This document shows, one piece after another, positions 42,813 to 56,200 of a stretch of 64,000 nt of DNA. The DNA lies in the NCBI GenBank assembly GCA_034440615.1, contig JAOTOM010004753.1:99501-163500 (forward strand), written 5' to 3'. This DNA comes from Ashinkailepas kermadecensis (lineage: Eukaryota > Arthropoda > Thecostraca > Neolepadidae). Position numbers and translations under genes: made by a program. The notes under the pieces were generated by a model. That model made no database searches, was not told the origin of the DNA, and worked only from the letters and a program-made list of their open reading frames with translations. The stretch's first letter is position 1, and the number at the start of each line of letters is the position of its first letter.

Positions 42813-44179
42813 CGCGCCGCCGCCCGCCACACTATGATCTGCGCCCGGCGGCGGCGGCCACGGCCACGCGCTGGCTTCGTGCCTTGTTTCCCCGGCAGAC
42901 GCGCGTCATGCTAGACACGTAACGCAGCCTACACGCATTCTCTCAGCTCCCGGGTCGGCCGCCGCCGTAGAAGGTCTGTCTGTGCATGTGACCGGGGTTA
43001 TCGTTATACAACTTCACAGGAACGCTATTCTATTTGACGTCGAATATACTAACTGCATTTTTGGGCCAGGTACTTGATATAGGATACCGTTGTTTTTTTT
43101 CTCACATGCTCAGCCTTTGGCGTCAAGTTAGCATATTGCATTGTGATTGGCCGATGCCACTTTGTTGATTTGAGTATGGATAAGTTTACCATACGAATGT
43201 TGGTTTGCTTGGTAAAATGTATAGTTTATTGGGAGATCTAGTCCTATTATTGATAATAAAGCCCTCATGTGATTAAATTACATTGTAGCTAGTATTGAGC
43301 GCGTTCGTTATGCCTACCGAATGCCGCTAGCCAACTACTAACGTGTTGTTGTAAGTCGTGTATATTGCCGTGCTCTCCGAGGAATGATATAAATAAAGAT
43401 TGTTGCGATAGACACGTAATTTACCGGTCAGATATTTGCCAGCATGCACGTACGCCGATGATAGAAACGTGAAAATCGCTCGTACTACGCAGGATGCAGA
43501 GTAGCCGCCAGCGTTGGACACTCACTCATTGACACTCACTGAGTGATTGAACACGTGACACTCATTGCATGGCACACGCAGGAACGGCGCGAGGTACCAC
43601 GAAGGAGCCAGCACACACGCAGATATAGGGCTCTCGGCGCATCTCTGCAATGACTAGATGAGAAGCTCACTCCTTAGCGTCGCCACTCGGCCGCTATCTG
43701 ATCACATTCCGAGCCAGACTGCGGCCCTTCAGGGTCACCACCCGTCCCACTGGTCACCACCCGAGCCTCCCCGGTCGCACTAACTATCCTGTCGTTCAGG
43801 CAGCGCCCGCCGCTCAGCCCTTTCGCTCGAAAGTTCGACGATGCGGCCAGTTGACCACGCCATTTGCGTGGGCCAATCAGAGTCCTGGCGGTATTTGCCG
43901 GCCAATCACAGGTCCTGATGATGTCTACCGGCCAATCACAGGTGCTAACGCTGTCCACCAGCCAATCAGGTGCTGACGACACCTGGCTGACTAATCAGGT
44001 CCTGTAGAGGTTTGCCGGTCGACCACGGGCACTGTCTGACTGACGAATCGCCGGTCTTGGGGACACCTGGCTGACCAATAGCACGTGCTTGCACTTCCAC
44101 CGTCAGCCAAACCTGTTCCGACGGTTTTCAGTTCACGAACCGCCTCGTGACGTCGCGGCACGTCCTCAATGTCGTGACG
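42813..44179. other. Convergent intergenic region KCMF1 / FGFRL1
   Basis: Holds the 3' untranslated regions of both genes. Bases 43860-44010 contain four ~36-base degenerate units, each with GGCCAATCA-type CCAAT motifs (GCCAATCACAGGTCCTGATG). Confidence 0.7.
43255..43397 (+). promoter_or_regulatory. Candidate KCMF1 polyadenylation signals
   Basis: AATAAA occurs at 43255-43260 and 43392-43397, about 440 and 580 bases after the stop. On the other strand AATAAA at 43230-43225 could serve the convergent FGFRL1 gene. In that case the 3' untranslated regions would overlap. Confidence 0.5.
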
Positions 44180-44526
44180 TCACACTACGTCCAAATGTCT
44201 GAACCTCCGGTAGTCGTACGGCGCTGGCGGGGGCGGCGGCGCCGGCGGCTCGTACCTCTGCGACATGCTGGCACCGTCTGCGCACGCGCGGCCGGGCGGC
44301 ATCAGGACCGTCCGCAGTGCGCGGTCCCCGTCGCCGGCGTAGCGCTGCGTGACGACGCGAGCGTCGCTCGGCGGCGCCGCGTGGACCTGCTGTTTGTGCT
44401 TGTCGCCGCTAGGCGGCGACAGCGTCTTGCGGCGCCGGTGCAGACAGCAGATGGCGCCCAGAACGAAACCGACCACGGCGACGGCCGGCAGCGCGATCAG
44501 CAGCGCTTGCATCGAGTTCGGCGGCG
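44180..44526 (-). CDS. FGFRL1: FGFRL1 last exon: membrane helix, tail, stop
   Basis: Encodes PPNSMQ, the hydrophobic helix ALLIALPAVAVVGFVLGAIC, a basic stop-transfer HRRRK and a ~75-residue cytoplasmic tail ending PYDYRRFRHLDVV. No kinase domain follows, which is the hallmark of this receptor. YRRF fits the tyrosine sorting pattern YxxF. The vertebrate His-rich tail is absent. Acceptor CTTCCAG. Confidence 0.92.
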
Positions 44527-47500
44527 CTGGAAGCGAAACGGTCGGTCACACAGTGGATGAGGGCCGCGAGCTGCACGGTAAACTCGGGGCCGAGGAACGT
44601 GGGCCACACTGGCCTCGTGCCAGGAAAATATGCTCAATGGTGGTGTCTGTTGATGAGTTGAAAAGCAAGACGATGAAAATTCCTGAAGCATGAATTGAAG
44701 GAAGTGGAAACATCATCAAAAGCGAAATTTCTTCACCGGCCAGGGGCGGATCCAGCCGGCTATATTCTGACAGAACCGAAGAACTAAAACAAGGTGTGAA
44801 CTTGTTTCGATGCACTGGGTTTGTGTTTTATATGTACCGTTGCACACGTTTTCTCTTATAATCACATTTATCGCGACACAAAAGCAACTCATAATATTGT
44901 GCAGAGGTTCGTCATTCGGTAAAAATGATTATGTGGGTTATCAGATATAACATTCACCACATCAACGCAGGCGGGCCGGTAGGACACCACCTAGCCAAGC
45001 ATCGCAGCAACAAACGTCTCACCAGCTCCCACTGCTGCCACCGCACAGATAATACGGACAACGGACCGCACAGATAATACGGACGACGGACCGCACAGAC
45101 AATACGGACAACGGACCGCACAGATAATACGGACAACGGACCGCACAGATAATACGGACAACGGACCACACAGGCAATACGGACAACGGACCGCACAGAC
45201 AATACGGACAACGGACCGCACAGACAATACGGACAACGGACCGCACAGATAATACGGACAACGGACCGCACAGACAATACGGACAACGGACCGCACAGAC
45301 AATACGGACAACGGACCGCACAGATAATACGGACAACGGACCGCACAGATAATACGGGCAACGGACCGCACAGATAATACGGACATCGGACCGCACAGAT
45401 AATACGGACAACGGACCGCACAGATAATACGGACAACGGACTGTACAGATAATACGGACAACGGACCGCATAGATAATACGGACAACGGACTGTACAGAT
45501 AATACGGACAACGGACCGCAACGTGACTGGCTGACGGCAGGCTGATCTGATCAGGCTGACGGCAGCCCCCCCCCCACCACCACCACATGTCCGGCAGCAC
45601 CACCGGTACCACCTGCGCCCGCCCCCACCTGGCGCCACCTGCGTCCACCCTCACCGGACGCCACCTGCACATGTTCCCACCCGGCACCACCTGCACCGTC
45701 TGTTCACCCGGCGCCACCTGTGTCCACCCCCACCGGACGCCACCTGCACATGTTCCCGCCCGGCACCACCTGCACCGCCTGCTCACCCGGCGCCACATGC
45801 AGGAACGCCTCCCTGCCGGCGAAGCCGTTGTCGTTGGCCGCCATACAGACGTAGACGCCCTGCTGGCCGGGCAGCACGGTGGGCAGCGTCAGCTTGGTGA
45901 AGTAGCTGTCGCCGTCCTGCAGCGTCTGCGCGCCGGAGATCACCACGTAGCGCGAGCCCTGGATCTCCACGGCCGTCTGGTTGAACACCTGGCTGTTGGC
46001 CGGCCCGACACGGCGCACCCACTGCCGAGGGATGTCGCCTGGTCAGCGGTCACGAGTCACGGGTTCAAAGGTCATTACTGCCGAAGTATGTGGCCTGGTC
46101 AGCGGTCACGATTCACAGGTTCAAAGTCCACTACTGCAGAAGGATGTGTGCTGCCGAAGGATTTGGTCTGGTCAACGGTCATGAGTCACAGGTTCAAAGG
46201 TCATTATTACAAAAGGATGTTGCCTGGTTATGAGTCAGGTTGAGAGGTCACACTGCCGGAGAACATGTTCTGGTCGCCGGTCACCGGTTCAGAGGCCACC
46301 ACTACCGGAGGACGTGACCTGGCTAGCGGTTGCTGGTCACAGATTCGGAGGTTACCACTGCCGGAGGACGTGACCCAATCAGCGGTCACACGTCAGCTTT
46401 AAAAGTCACCAATGCCGGGGGACGTGACCGGGTCAGCGGTCACAAGTCACAGGTTCAAATGTCACCATTGGGTTACAAGCAGATTGTGTGAGCACACCCA
46501 AGAGTATCGTGCCCTTCGTCGATTTGAGTTATTATTCGCGTAACTCTTGCATTACTCACATTTCTGCAATCTTTCTATTGACGTCAGCACCCTTGTGCGG
46601 TAAGGAGATGTTAGTTTCTGTTCATGTTAATGTCGTTAATGCTTCCCTTCAACTATTTCTTTTTATGTGTTGTTTTGTTTTTGTTTTTGTTTTTGGAAGA
46701 CTTGACGGCATTTGTCACTGTAGTTTGACAGACAGCAGAGCAGAAACTTCCTCAGTGACCACAGAATGGTCCCTGTGACTATCTAAGATAGTCACGTTTG
46801 CTAACCACACAGACACTTGAGCAAGTTTACACTTAAGCACAGGTATGCTACTGTGCATCCACAACACAGTAAGGCATATCTTATCAACGCATCTCCATGG
46901 AGTTCTTGTTTATTGTTTTAGTCAGTAAAAAGCGGAACGTGTCACTGGGTTTGTTCACTCCTCCATATATGATTGTACAATACAGAAATATCGCTCGTTT
47001 CGGTGGGAAGATTCCTTCGATTGATATGCAGCAACTACCCATCCGCTCTGAAATAGTACCTCTTCACATGTTAACGTTTATGCAAGTTAGTTAGTTATTA
47101 GGGCTTTAGAGCGCATCGACTACATCGGTCATGTAGCGCCCAAACGTTTATGCAATACACTAGAGCTTACACTACTGCCTCTCTATATGTCCACGCTTGT
47201 CAAGTACGCTAAGACTCACACTAGTGTCTCTCCATGTGTCGACGTTTATCAAGTACTCTAGAGCTTACCCCGGTACCTCTCCATACGTCGACACTTATTG
47301 AGTACACTATAACTTACAAACAATAAGCATGACTTGAAAAAATAAACGATTGATCTGGGTCGAGGATGATTAAGATATTGGGATATTTGCATTATAACCT
47401 AGCTGTGTTCAAATACGTCACAAACAGCTAGAAAGCACGGAAGTTACAAAAATAGAGCTCAATAGCTGAGCATGCACCAAGACAATGCAAACTTGTACCA

Positions 47501-50232
47501 CTTGTACCAACGCCAGTGGCCTGGCAAGAAATGTGCTTACCGTGGGCATGCAAACTTGCACCGACGCAAGTGGCCTGGTAAAATATGTACACAGTAGGCA
47601 TGTAAACTTGTACCGACGCCAGTGGCCTGGTAAAATATGTACACAGTGGGCATGTAAACTTGTAGAGCAGTGGCTGGTAAAATATGTACACAGTGGGCAT
47701 GTAAACTTGTACCGACGCCAGTGGCCTGGTAAAATATGTACACAGTGGGCATGTAACCTTGTACTGACGCCAGTGGCCTGGTAAAATATGTACACAGTGG
47801 GCATGTAAACTTGTACCGACGCCAGTGGCCTGGTAAAATATGTACACAGTGGGCATGTAAACTTGTACCGACGCCAGTGGCCTGGTAAAATATGTACACA
47901 GTGGGCATGTAAACTTGTACCGACGCCAGTGGCCTGGTAAAATATGTACACAGTGGGCATGTAAACTTGTACCGACGCCAGTGGCCTGGTAAAATATGTA
48001 CACAGTGGGCATGTAAACTTGTACCGACGCCAGTGGCCTGGTAAAATATGCCCACCGCTGGCGATCGTTGGTGTTTTTCTCGACCGACCAGGACGGGGGA
48101 GGGGGTCATGTCCGAGTCCAAGTCTGACTGCTAGGTGCCGCCGTGCTGCGATGGAATGTACGATTGTGACAAATTTAGACACATGCGCGGCCCCGGTCGG
48201 CCAGCAGCCCGCGCTCCCGACGGAGCTCCGTCAAGTTCCCCACTAATTCGACACCACCCACTGCGTTCACATACGTCTTGTGCGGCGGGGGCGCCGACAG
48301 CGCCTGACAGCGTCGGCGGCGACGTGACCTGACCTGGGTCAGAGGGGTATGTGACTCCCGTCAGAACGGACGGATCCGTCAGTTCACGATAGCGTCTGCG
48401 GCGGTGTGACCTGACCTGGGTCATGGGGTGGGCGTGTCCCGTTAGAACGGACGAAATCTCCCGACAGCGTCGGCGGTGGCGTGACCTGACCTGACCTGGG
48501 TCAGAGGACATGCCCGTCGGCACAGTGATGTCAGCGGCGCATCCTGTTGGGTCGCCGCACCCAACAGGATGCACCCAGGACCGGCGCGGTCCTGGATGAC
48601 ATGGCGCGGGCATAGAACTTGAAGTCGGACGGCTACGCCATCAGAGGACGTTCGAGGAGAACAACGCCTTTCATCATTCGGTACTTGTTCAGTGGGGACT
48701 ACGCAAGCGTGAGAGACGATTGCGAGCTGTTTGAAGTGGCATGTCCTTTTCCCCATCACAGCACATGCAATCGGAGTCATTTTAGGCTGGTGCCAAAATA
48801 GCGACAAGTTGTAGCTGTCAGTAGAACAACAAGCTGGAATAACTTTTTGATATCAAATACCATTCCTTCTGTGTTATGTAGTGATCCTGTCAAAACGGTG
48901 GGGAAACCGCCACCGAGATTTTGCCGATACATAAACAGTCAGAAGATACATGCCTGCAGTACCGGTGTCCAGAAAATCAGTATGGGTACTGAGATCGCAG
49001 GCTTTCGGTAATTGCACGTCAGGAGGGTACGGGAGGCAGCGTTGGTAGAATGGCGATATTTACTAACTACCTGATCACGTGAGATTAAGGTTCTCGTTAC
49101 AACCTGTTCGCAATGCCGCCTGCATTACAAATAATGATGGCCAGGGGTGTTGTTTTATGTACTTCTGCGGGGAACAAGTGCCTCCTCAATGTTGGCTTGC
49201 CGCCCCCCCCACCCCCCCACCCCCCAGTAACTTCAACTTTTAACATGGGACCATATGGAGTATGCCCTCACTCAATCCATTTGGACTCGCCTATTGCTTT
49301 CATGTATTGTGCCTCCCCCTCCCCCCAATATTTTTCAGAAATCAAATCGCGTGATGATGGTTATGCCATTCTAAAAAAAAGTGCTTGTCCTTTATTCAGA
49401 AATTGATTCGTCATTTCTCACCTTGATATGTGCCTTGGAGACGCTTTGTACATGGCACTGGAACACTGCTGTCTCTCCCTCGTACACGGTCGTGTTGGTG
49501 GGCGCCGCCAGGAACACCGGGTCGGGCGACACGGGCTCTGTCGGTCAGGTCAAAGGTTACTCGGTGCCTGCGGCAGGAGAGATAGCGCCCCGTGGGAGCC
49601 GCAGATGAGGCGTAAATTTGCCTGGCCACTCTGCTGCGGGCATTAATGCTGTGGCTGGCGATGATGTGTGGGCCCGCGAGACAAGGCATCTCTCACATGC
49701 GTGGCGGCCGATCAATATGGCGCCAGCATCCTAATGCAGGAACAGTGCGGTGGGCTTCAGTGGCTACAAGGGCAGTGTGGTGGGCTCCAGCTGCTCCAGC
49801 TGCTACAGGAATCATGTGATGGGCTCCAGTGTGTCTATAGGAGTCGTATAGCACGCTCCAGCTGCTACAGTTATCTCTATAGGGGGGGTGCTGGCTAGGG
49901 ATTAGGATTTCCTTTCCCCACTGAAAATTATTTTAGAAAAGACCCGGTTCACCAGCCCATGTTAGTGACACATGTACTTTTGCCAGCGGACGGCGATGAA
50001 ATATTGGCCTTGCTCTCGTCAGCAACGGCAGATCAGATGAGGCGAAAACGGGGCTGAGCTCGATGATGATAAAATGGCATGGGGAGTTACCTTTTTATGC
50101 AATTGTCAGCTATTCCAAATATACTTCATGAATAAATCTACAACTTTAAGAAATCCTCATACCTGCCATATTCCAAATCTTAAAAGTTCACAGAATAAAA
50201 TTTTTTGCTTGCCCACCCAAACATTTAATCTT

Positions 50233-50284
<52 letters not shown>

Positions 50285-53200
50285 CTTTGCTTGGACCCGT
50301 CGAGACCGTCACCACGTTATGTGAAAGACATCATGCTAATGCGCACATTGCAAATAAGCGTAAAACGCAGCGCCATAATTGTTATGAAAGGTAGTTAAAT
50401 GTATATCAGAAGACACGGAATAAACTGTCCTATTCGCCTGTAGCATGGACGTTTCTAGCCAAACTTATTAATTGTGATTACTGTGACAAAAACTCGTCAG
50501 TTTGAGCGTAAAATATCGCCGATTGTTGCAAGCAAACCCAAAGTTCCGTGCCGAAGTTTTGGGGAACAAAATGCACATCAGCAAACAGATATCGAGCATG
50601 CCAGTCTCCTAACAGTATGTGTGTTTACAAACAGCGCAATGTGTATCCGTATAGGCAGTAAACTGGTCTTTAATGTCAGTTTGAAGGAGTACGGATCTTC
50701 AACTTCAGCGATTAATTGCCTCGCCAGACATTTCGGAATTCGCTATGGAACACCTTGATGCAAGAAACGGTGGCATTTAATATTCAATTGCTGGGTGATA
50801 TTTTCTAAATAAGATTTACTGCTTTTCCCATGTATTCCCAGCATGTGGTCTAGTTCGCTCCACCAGCCAAACCACAACGTCAGTAGTCAGATGTCCGCGC
50901 TTACCGCGTAGCCAGATGGGCCACTGCACTTTACTGTATTATAATAGTTTTATTATTTGCCTAATAGCCCACTGTTTCAGTACGCTGAGCGCGTCGAGCC
51001 AACTTGCAAAGCTGGTGCAACGCATTGAATTAATAGTTCACACTCACAGGGAGTATTTGTCCAGCATTAAACTGTGCCGCTTTCTCATTCGAAACATGGG
51101 AACTCACGGAAACGTTTAATCATTTCTTCCCACGTAAGTTTTATACGTGTATTCAGCATAGTTAATGGTCGCGCGAGCCTCCCAAAGCGGATACCGTTGG
51201 CAGTTCTCCGTGCCAGCCGCGAGCATTATGCATATCAAGCCGACGCAAGGCCGTGTCCGGCAGCGAACACAATTCTGACGAATGTTGTAGGACGATAATC
51301 ACGGGTCTGTGGTGATGGCCAGTCGACCGCTCATCACGGTTTGGATAAGCCCACCTACTCAGTTCAGTGGATGTCGATGACATATCCTTCCAGGTCGTGC
51401 CCAAGAGCCCTCGGAAAGCCTTTGCTGGTGCATGTACTTAAAAGCATGTACTGGGTGTACCACATAGATTACCAATATCCATCGTGGGTCAAGCTGCGCC
51501 CACATAGATTACCAATATCCATCGTGGGTCAAGCTGTGCCGCCGGGCTTGTATGGACGGGCCGGAAAAAACGCCCACTGCGCCCGGTATTGACAGCACGA
51601 GCACACGTGTCACGGTGGAGAAGGCATCATTGGTACTTGGCCAGCGATCGCTTCTGTTCTGTGCGACGGCGCAAGGCATACTGCGGATCACTTGGTGGAG
51701 CCAGCATACCACACGAGCCGGGGTGTATTACCAGCCACCACTAACGGTCAAAGGTCAAGGGACGCACGCCGACAGCTGAACGTCTGTGGTGAGCGGGACG
51801 CCGATTCGGCCACCACTAACCTGTGGTGGACAGACTGAAGCTGTGGTTGGCCGAGCCGAAGATGTTGGTGGCCACGCAGATGTACACGCCGTCGTCCGAT
51901 CTCAGCAGCTGGGTGAAGACCAGCTGGCCGGCGTCGACCTGCACCCGGGTCGACGGCAGCACGAGCCTTCCCTCCTGCACGGCACGGGTCAGGCGCAGGT
52001 CACGGGTCAGGCACAGGTCAGGGGTCAACCACAGGTCAGTCAGCGTCCCGGCCCATCGACGGCCGAGAGGCGCTGAAGAAAAGCCGACATCATCAGATCC
52101 TAATCAAGTGAGTGGCTGTTGTGGCGGAGACCGGCGGCGACGGCAGCGATCCGTGTCGACAATTTTGTCGGCACAGAAGCCAAGGAACGTCTCCTCGTCG
52201 AATGTATGTCAGCAGTGCCCCCTCCCCCTTCCCCTCCCCCCCCCTCCCCCCCTCCCCTCCCCTCCCCTCCCTCCCCAGTGAGACAGAGCCGCCTGCACGC
52301 GTCGGCAATCTCGGTAAGTGTGTGTGCAGGCCAGACTACAGAGGCGCCACACTCAGCGGCTGTGTGGACGCGGGCGCACCTCCGTTCGATGAGACGTGGA
52401 TTCGGCAGGCTGGCACTCGCCGTATAGTGCGCGCCGGACCCGATGACCCGCCGGAAAACTGGTCCGAGCCATGTCGTAAACCGCCGCCAGATCAGTGTCG
52501 ATACAATAGCACGCTGAAAGACGGCTACTGAAGCGCACTCTCGGTGTTCCGCCAAATGGTGTGGGTCTTAGGCCATGCCATTTGGCGCTGCTGTGATTTT
52601 CCGCCACAGTGGGACGGGTAGGGGGCGTGAGGTGGTTGATTTAGTTCGGGTGAGCACAACTGGGGAGCTTGAGAGACTCACGCATGATTATATAGCATGT
52701 GTGTTACTGACTCCTCGCAGAAGGACGAAACCGCTCGGAGTCTCCACGCTTGACAATGACTCAATTCAAGCAGTATTGATCCTCGATGCATCAACAATAG
52801 CAGCTGTCAGTATCGCACCTGGAGTTAGTGTAATGTAATGTTAGTGCATGTAATGATGTACATCATTACATGCGGTGATGATGTAATGATGTACATCATT
52901 ACAATTACCTAACTACATCATGCCGTACCCACCAGCCAATCTCCGAACGAGACAATGTAACGGTGAGGGACGAGCAGCCAACGGCTGACGGACCGTCCGA
53001 CAGTGAGCCGACCAGCAATGGGCTGACGAACAGCGAACAGCCGACCAACAGTGGGCCGACGAGCCTCCCGACTGCCGACACCAGCAGTGGGCCGACAGAC
53101 AGCCAACAGACGACCACCACTCACCTTGTACCACTTGAGCTCCGGCTCGGGGTAGCCGGAGACGACGCAGCTCAGCTGGAGGCGCGCGCCGACCGGGCCA

Positions 53201-56200
53201 CCCACGCGGCGGCCGTCGCTCCGCTTGGGCAGCAGGACGACGGGCGGCCGGCCGCGTGACGTCACCAGGTTGTCGGCCGGACCCTTGCCGCCCGACAGCT
53301 GGTCGTACGCGCCGCCCGACGTCTTCTGGTCTGCGCACACGTCACAGCCGGTGCGTCAGCGGTGTGACGTCACCTGTGACGTCACCTGGCGTCGGGGCGG
53401 CTGCTGGGTAAGCCAGCTGTGATCAGTTAGCTCAGGTGCTAATCGATGAATTGATAGCTCTGCTGCTGGATAATTTTCTGTTTCGTCCGCGTGGTCGTCT
53501 GTCTGCATGATAGGCTCGCGGTGGCGGGCAGTTGATGATATATGTTTTTATTGGGACAAAAATTGTAGATTTCATTCGCGGATCGAGCAGTTATTTGGAG
53601 ACATTGACTTAGAATATATCATCAAGTGACGCTCGAATGCAATTGTTGAATACTGGGAAATGGCTATACCGCTATGCCCCATAGGTGGCTATACCGCTAT
53701 GCCCCATAGGTGGCTATACCGCTATGCCCCATAGGTGGCTATACCGCTATGCCCCATAGGTGGCTATACCGCTATGCCCCATAGGTGGCTACGCCGCTAT
53801 GCTCCAAAAGTAGCAATACCGTTGCGCCCCACAAGTGGCATTACCACTATGCTCCACAAGTGGTCCCATAAATGGCTATTCAGCTATGCTCCTAAAGTGT
53901 GTCGATTTAGCGCAAGTCTGCTAAATATGAGCACATGAACACTCATAGAGGCGAGCTACCGAAACACCTCCTGGCTACTCTAAGCAAGCCACCGAAACAC
54001 CTACTGGCTACTCTAAGCAAGCCACCGAAACACCTACTGGCTATTCTACGCAAGCCACTGAAACACCTCTTGGCTACTCTAAGCAAGCTGCCGAAACGCC
54101 TCCTGGCTGCTCTACGCAAGCTACTTGATGTGCTTTTCTTCAGTTGGCTGGCAACAGCCTAACTCCGTTAGGGGCGTAAGGCTGTTGGCCAAGAAACTCC
54201 GTCCCAAGAAACTAACGGGAATGGTGCCGTTAGCTCCTTGGTCACGGAGGATAGGTGTGCGGTCGTGTGAGCGGAATGATTAGGCATTTCAAGTGTAAAC
54301 AACACCTGAACACAATGAACATTATTTTAAGATGTTAATGGGTATTCTCTGAAGGGAACGAAAGGGGAATTATATGACCACAGATAACTTCACCTTGATG
54401 TAAACCTCACATTGTGATATTTGACAACAGGGTCTAAGGTGATCTCCCTCTTTCGCGTGACGTACAAAAAGTTTCCCGGTACCCCGTTCTGTGATTACAG
54501 TAGTCAATTGGTCGACACATTTCGACATTCCCAGCCTTGTCTGCTGGAGCAAAAAAAAGCAATTTTGAACCAACTATTTACTGAATTTAATAAAGAGCAG
54601 ATATACCCTGCAGAAGGCAGGGTGCAATAAAAAGTGGTTGACTCAGCACAATAAAACGGAGAGCGCCGTTTCTATTAGCAGAATGTGCCGCAGAAAGCTC
54701 ACTGGGGGAAAGGGAAGCCGCGAACAGTCTTCCCGGGTCGGAATTGGCTTCGTCCACGGCACCGCGGGGTGCTCTCGATCACAGACATCAAAGAGGGCTG
54801 AACGCAGTCTCACATCCGGCAACGTCAGAATTTAGCTCTTCTCAAAGCAGAGTAATTCTCCGTCGAGAAGCGAAAAAAAAACTAACATCGGGAAGCGAAA
54901 GCGGTGAGCCGCCGGAGGCGAGTGCCACCCTGCCGCTCAGGTAGGTCTGCGGCGGTGGTGCGTTCTCTCCAGCCCCTCCCGGCCCGCGGCGGACCGACTG
55001 CGCACACCATAGCGGCGGCGCCGCTCGTGGAAGCGCAGCCACCCGACCAACGACATCGAAACTCGGCGACCGCAGATCGCCGCGCCTGGCGTGTATTTAG
55101 GCGGATCAATGGCGGCCGGCCAGTGCTCTAATGAAAGCGGTCGCTGATGTTTGCACGACGGACGACCGGGTCAGCCCCCGGCGCCGCGCCGCTGCGCTCC
55201 CAGAGCCGACTGGCGTGGCTCTCGGGCCGCCGCCGCCACCCTTCCCTCTCTGGTATCCCAAGGGTCGCCGGCGTCACGCGCGCCTGCCTTCAGGTCAAAA
55301 CAGCCCTCCAGCCGCAGGCCCCGTGTCGGCGGTCGGGCACGATCACGGCAAAACCAACGACAACCATGATTGCGTGCATGTTTGGACGGATGCTGTTGCG
55401 GCAGCCAGACGCAGTGAACTTGAGAAGTGTGATGGTGTGGTGCACACGAATGATGGAGGAGGAAGAGTTGCTTAACTTTGCAAGGACTCCAGGCCCTCAA
55501 TGTTCGGTAGGGCTCCTCCCATGATTACACATTTTAACATGGGACCCTGTGGGCCAACCATCTGCTAATGCGTTGCACCATGGGCGTCGCCACCGAGTGT
55601 CAGTCCCTGGGATCCGAACCCCACCTGATAGTTGTTGTTGTTGTTGTTGTTTTTTTTTTGTTTTTTTTTTGGGGGGTCTCCAGGGTGATCCCACCTGGGA
55701 AACCGTTAAGCTTCGGGAAAATCTGGCAAATTCCTCAAGTTTTCCAGTTTCTGTATCAAGCCACATCTGAATCGGGTGTATAGGCTGGTCCGATAATTAT
55801 TCGGGCGGGTTTCCGCCGCGGTCAATACCTCCATGGCCCGCGGCGGGCCCGACGAGTGGGCTCGCCCGCCTGTCTGGCCTCTATTTAAGGCCCGTTACAT
55901 TTGAAAGGGCTATGCAGCTATTGCATAGCATTGTGCAATACAAAATATCGAACTTGATTTTTCCTTCCTCCATGCCATTGCTGAAACGATCATCTTAATT
56001 GTGGGGGGGCTTTGGTTGCCAGCTGCTGAATAAACTGCTTTCTCTACAGCAATAGACAGCAAAAGCAATGGCCATTTGGTACGGCAGGCACGTCAGACCT
56101 TGAAGGTCTAAAAGTATAGGATCCGTGTCATAATCTACCATTTTATGATCGCGAAAAAGTGTTGCTTTGTCTCTGCGACAAGGAGAAGAGGGGTTCAGCT

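Noticed and set aside
42249..42830. 193-codon Arg/Gly-rich minus-strand ORF opposite KCMF1 exon 8
   Set aside because: Antisense shadow of an Ala/Pro-rich GC-rich exon.
44954..45798. Three long overlapping minus-strand ORFs of 185-259 codons
   Set aside because: They are open only because the 25-base minisatellite unit has no stop in any of these frames; the predicted proteins are the repeat itself.
45047..48050. Regularly spaced repeats resembling a CRISPR array
   Set aside because: Units are head-to-tail with no unique spacers, and the DNA is eukaryotic and intronic.
47418..48182. ORFs of 194-254 codons on the minus strand
   Set aside because: Translation of the 52-base minisatellite in several frames; no conserved domain.
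53935..54162. 11-residue repeat protein
   Set aside because: 33-base minisatellite in an intron; the ORF has no splice or start context.
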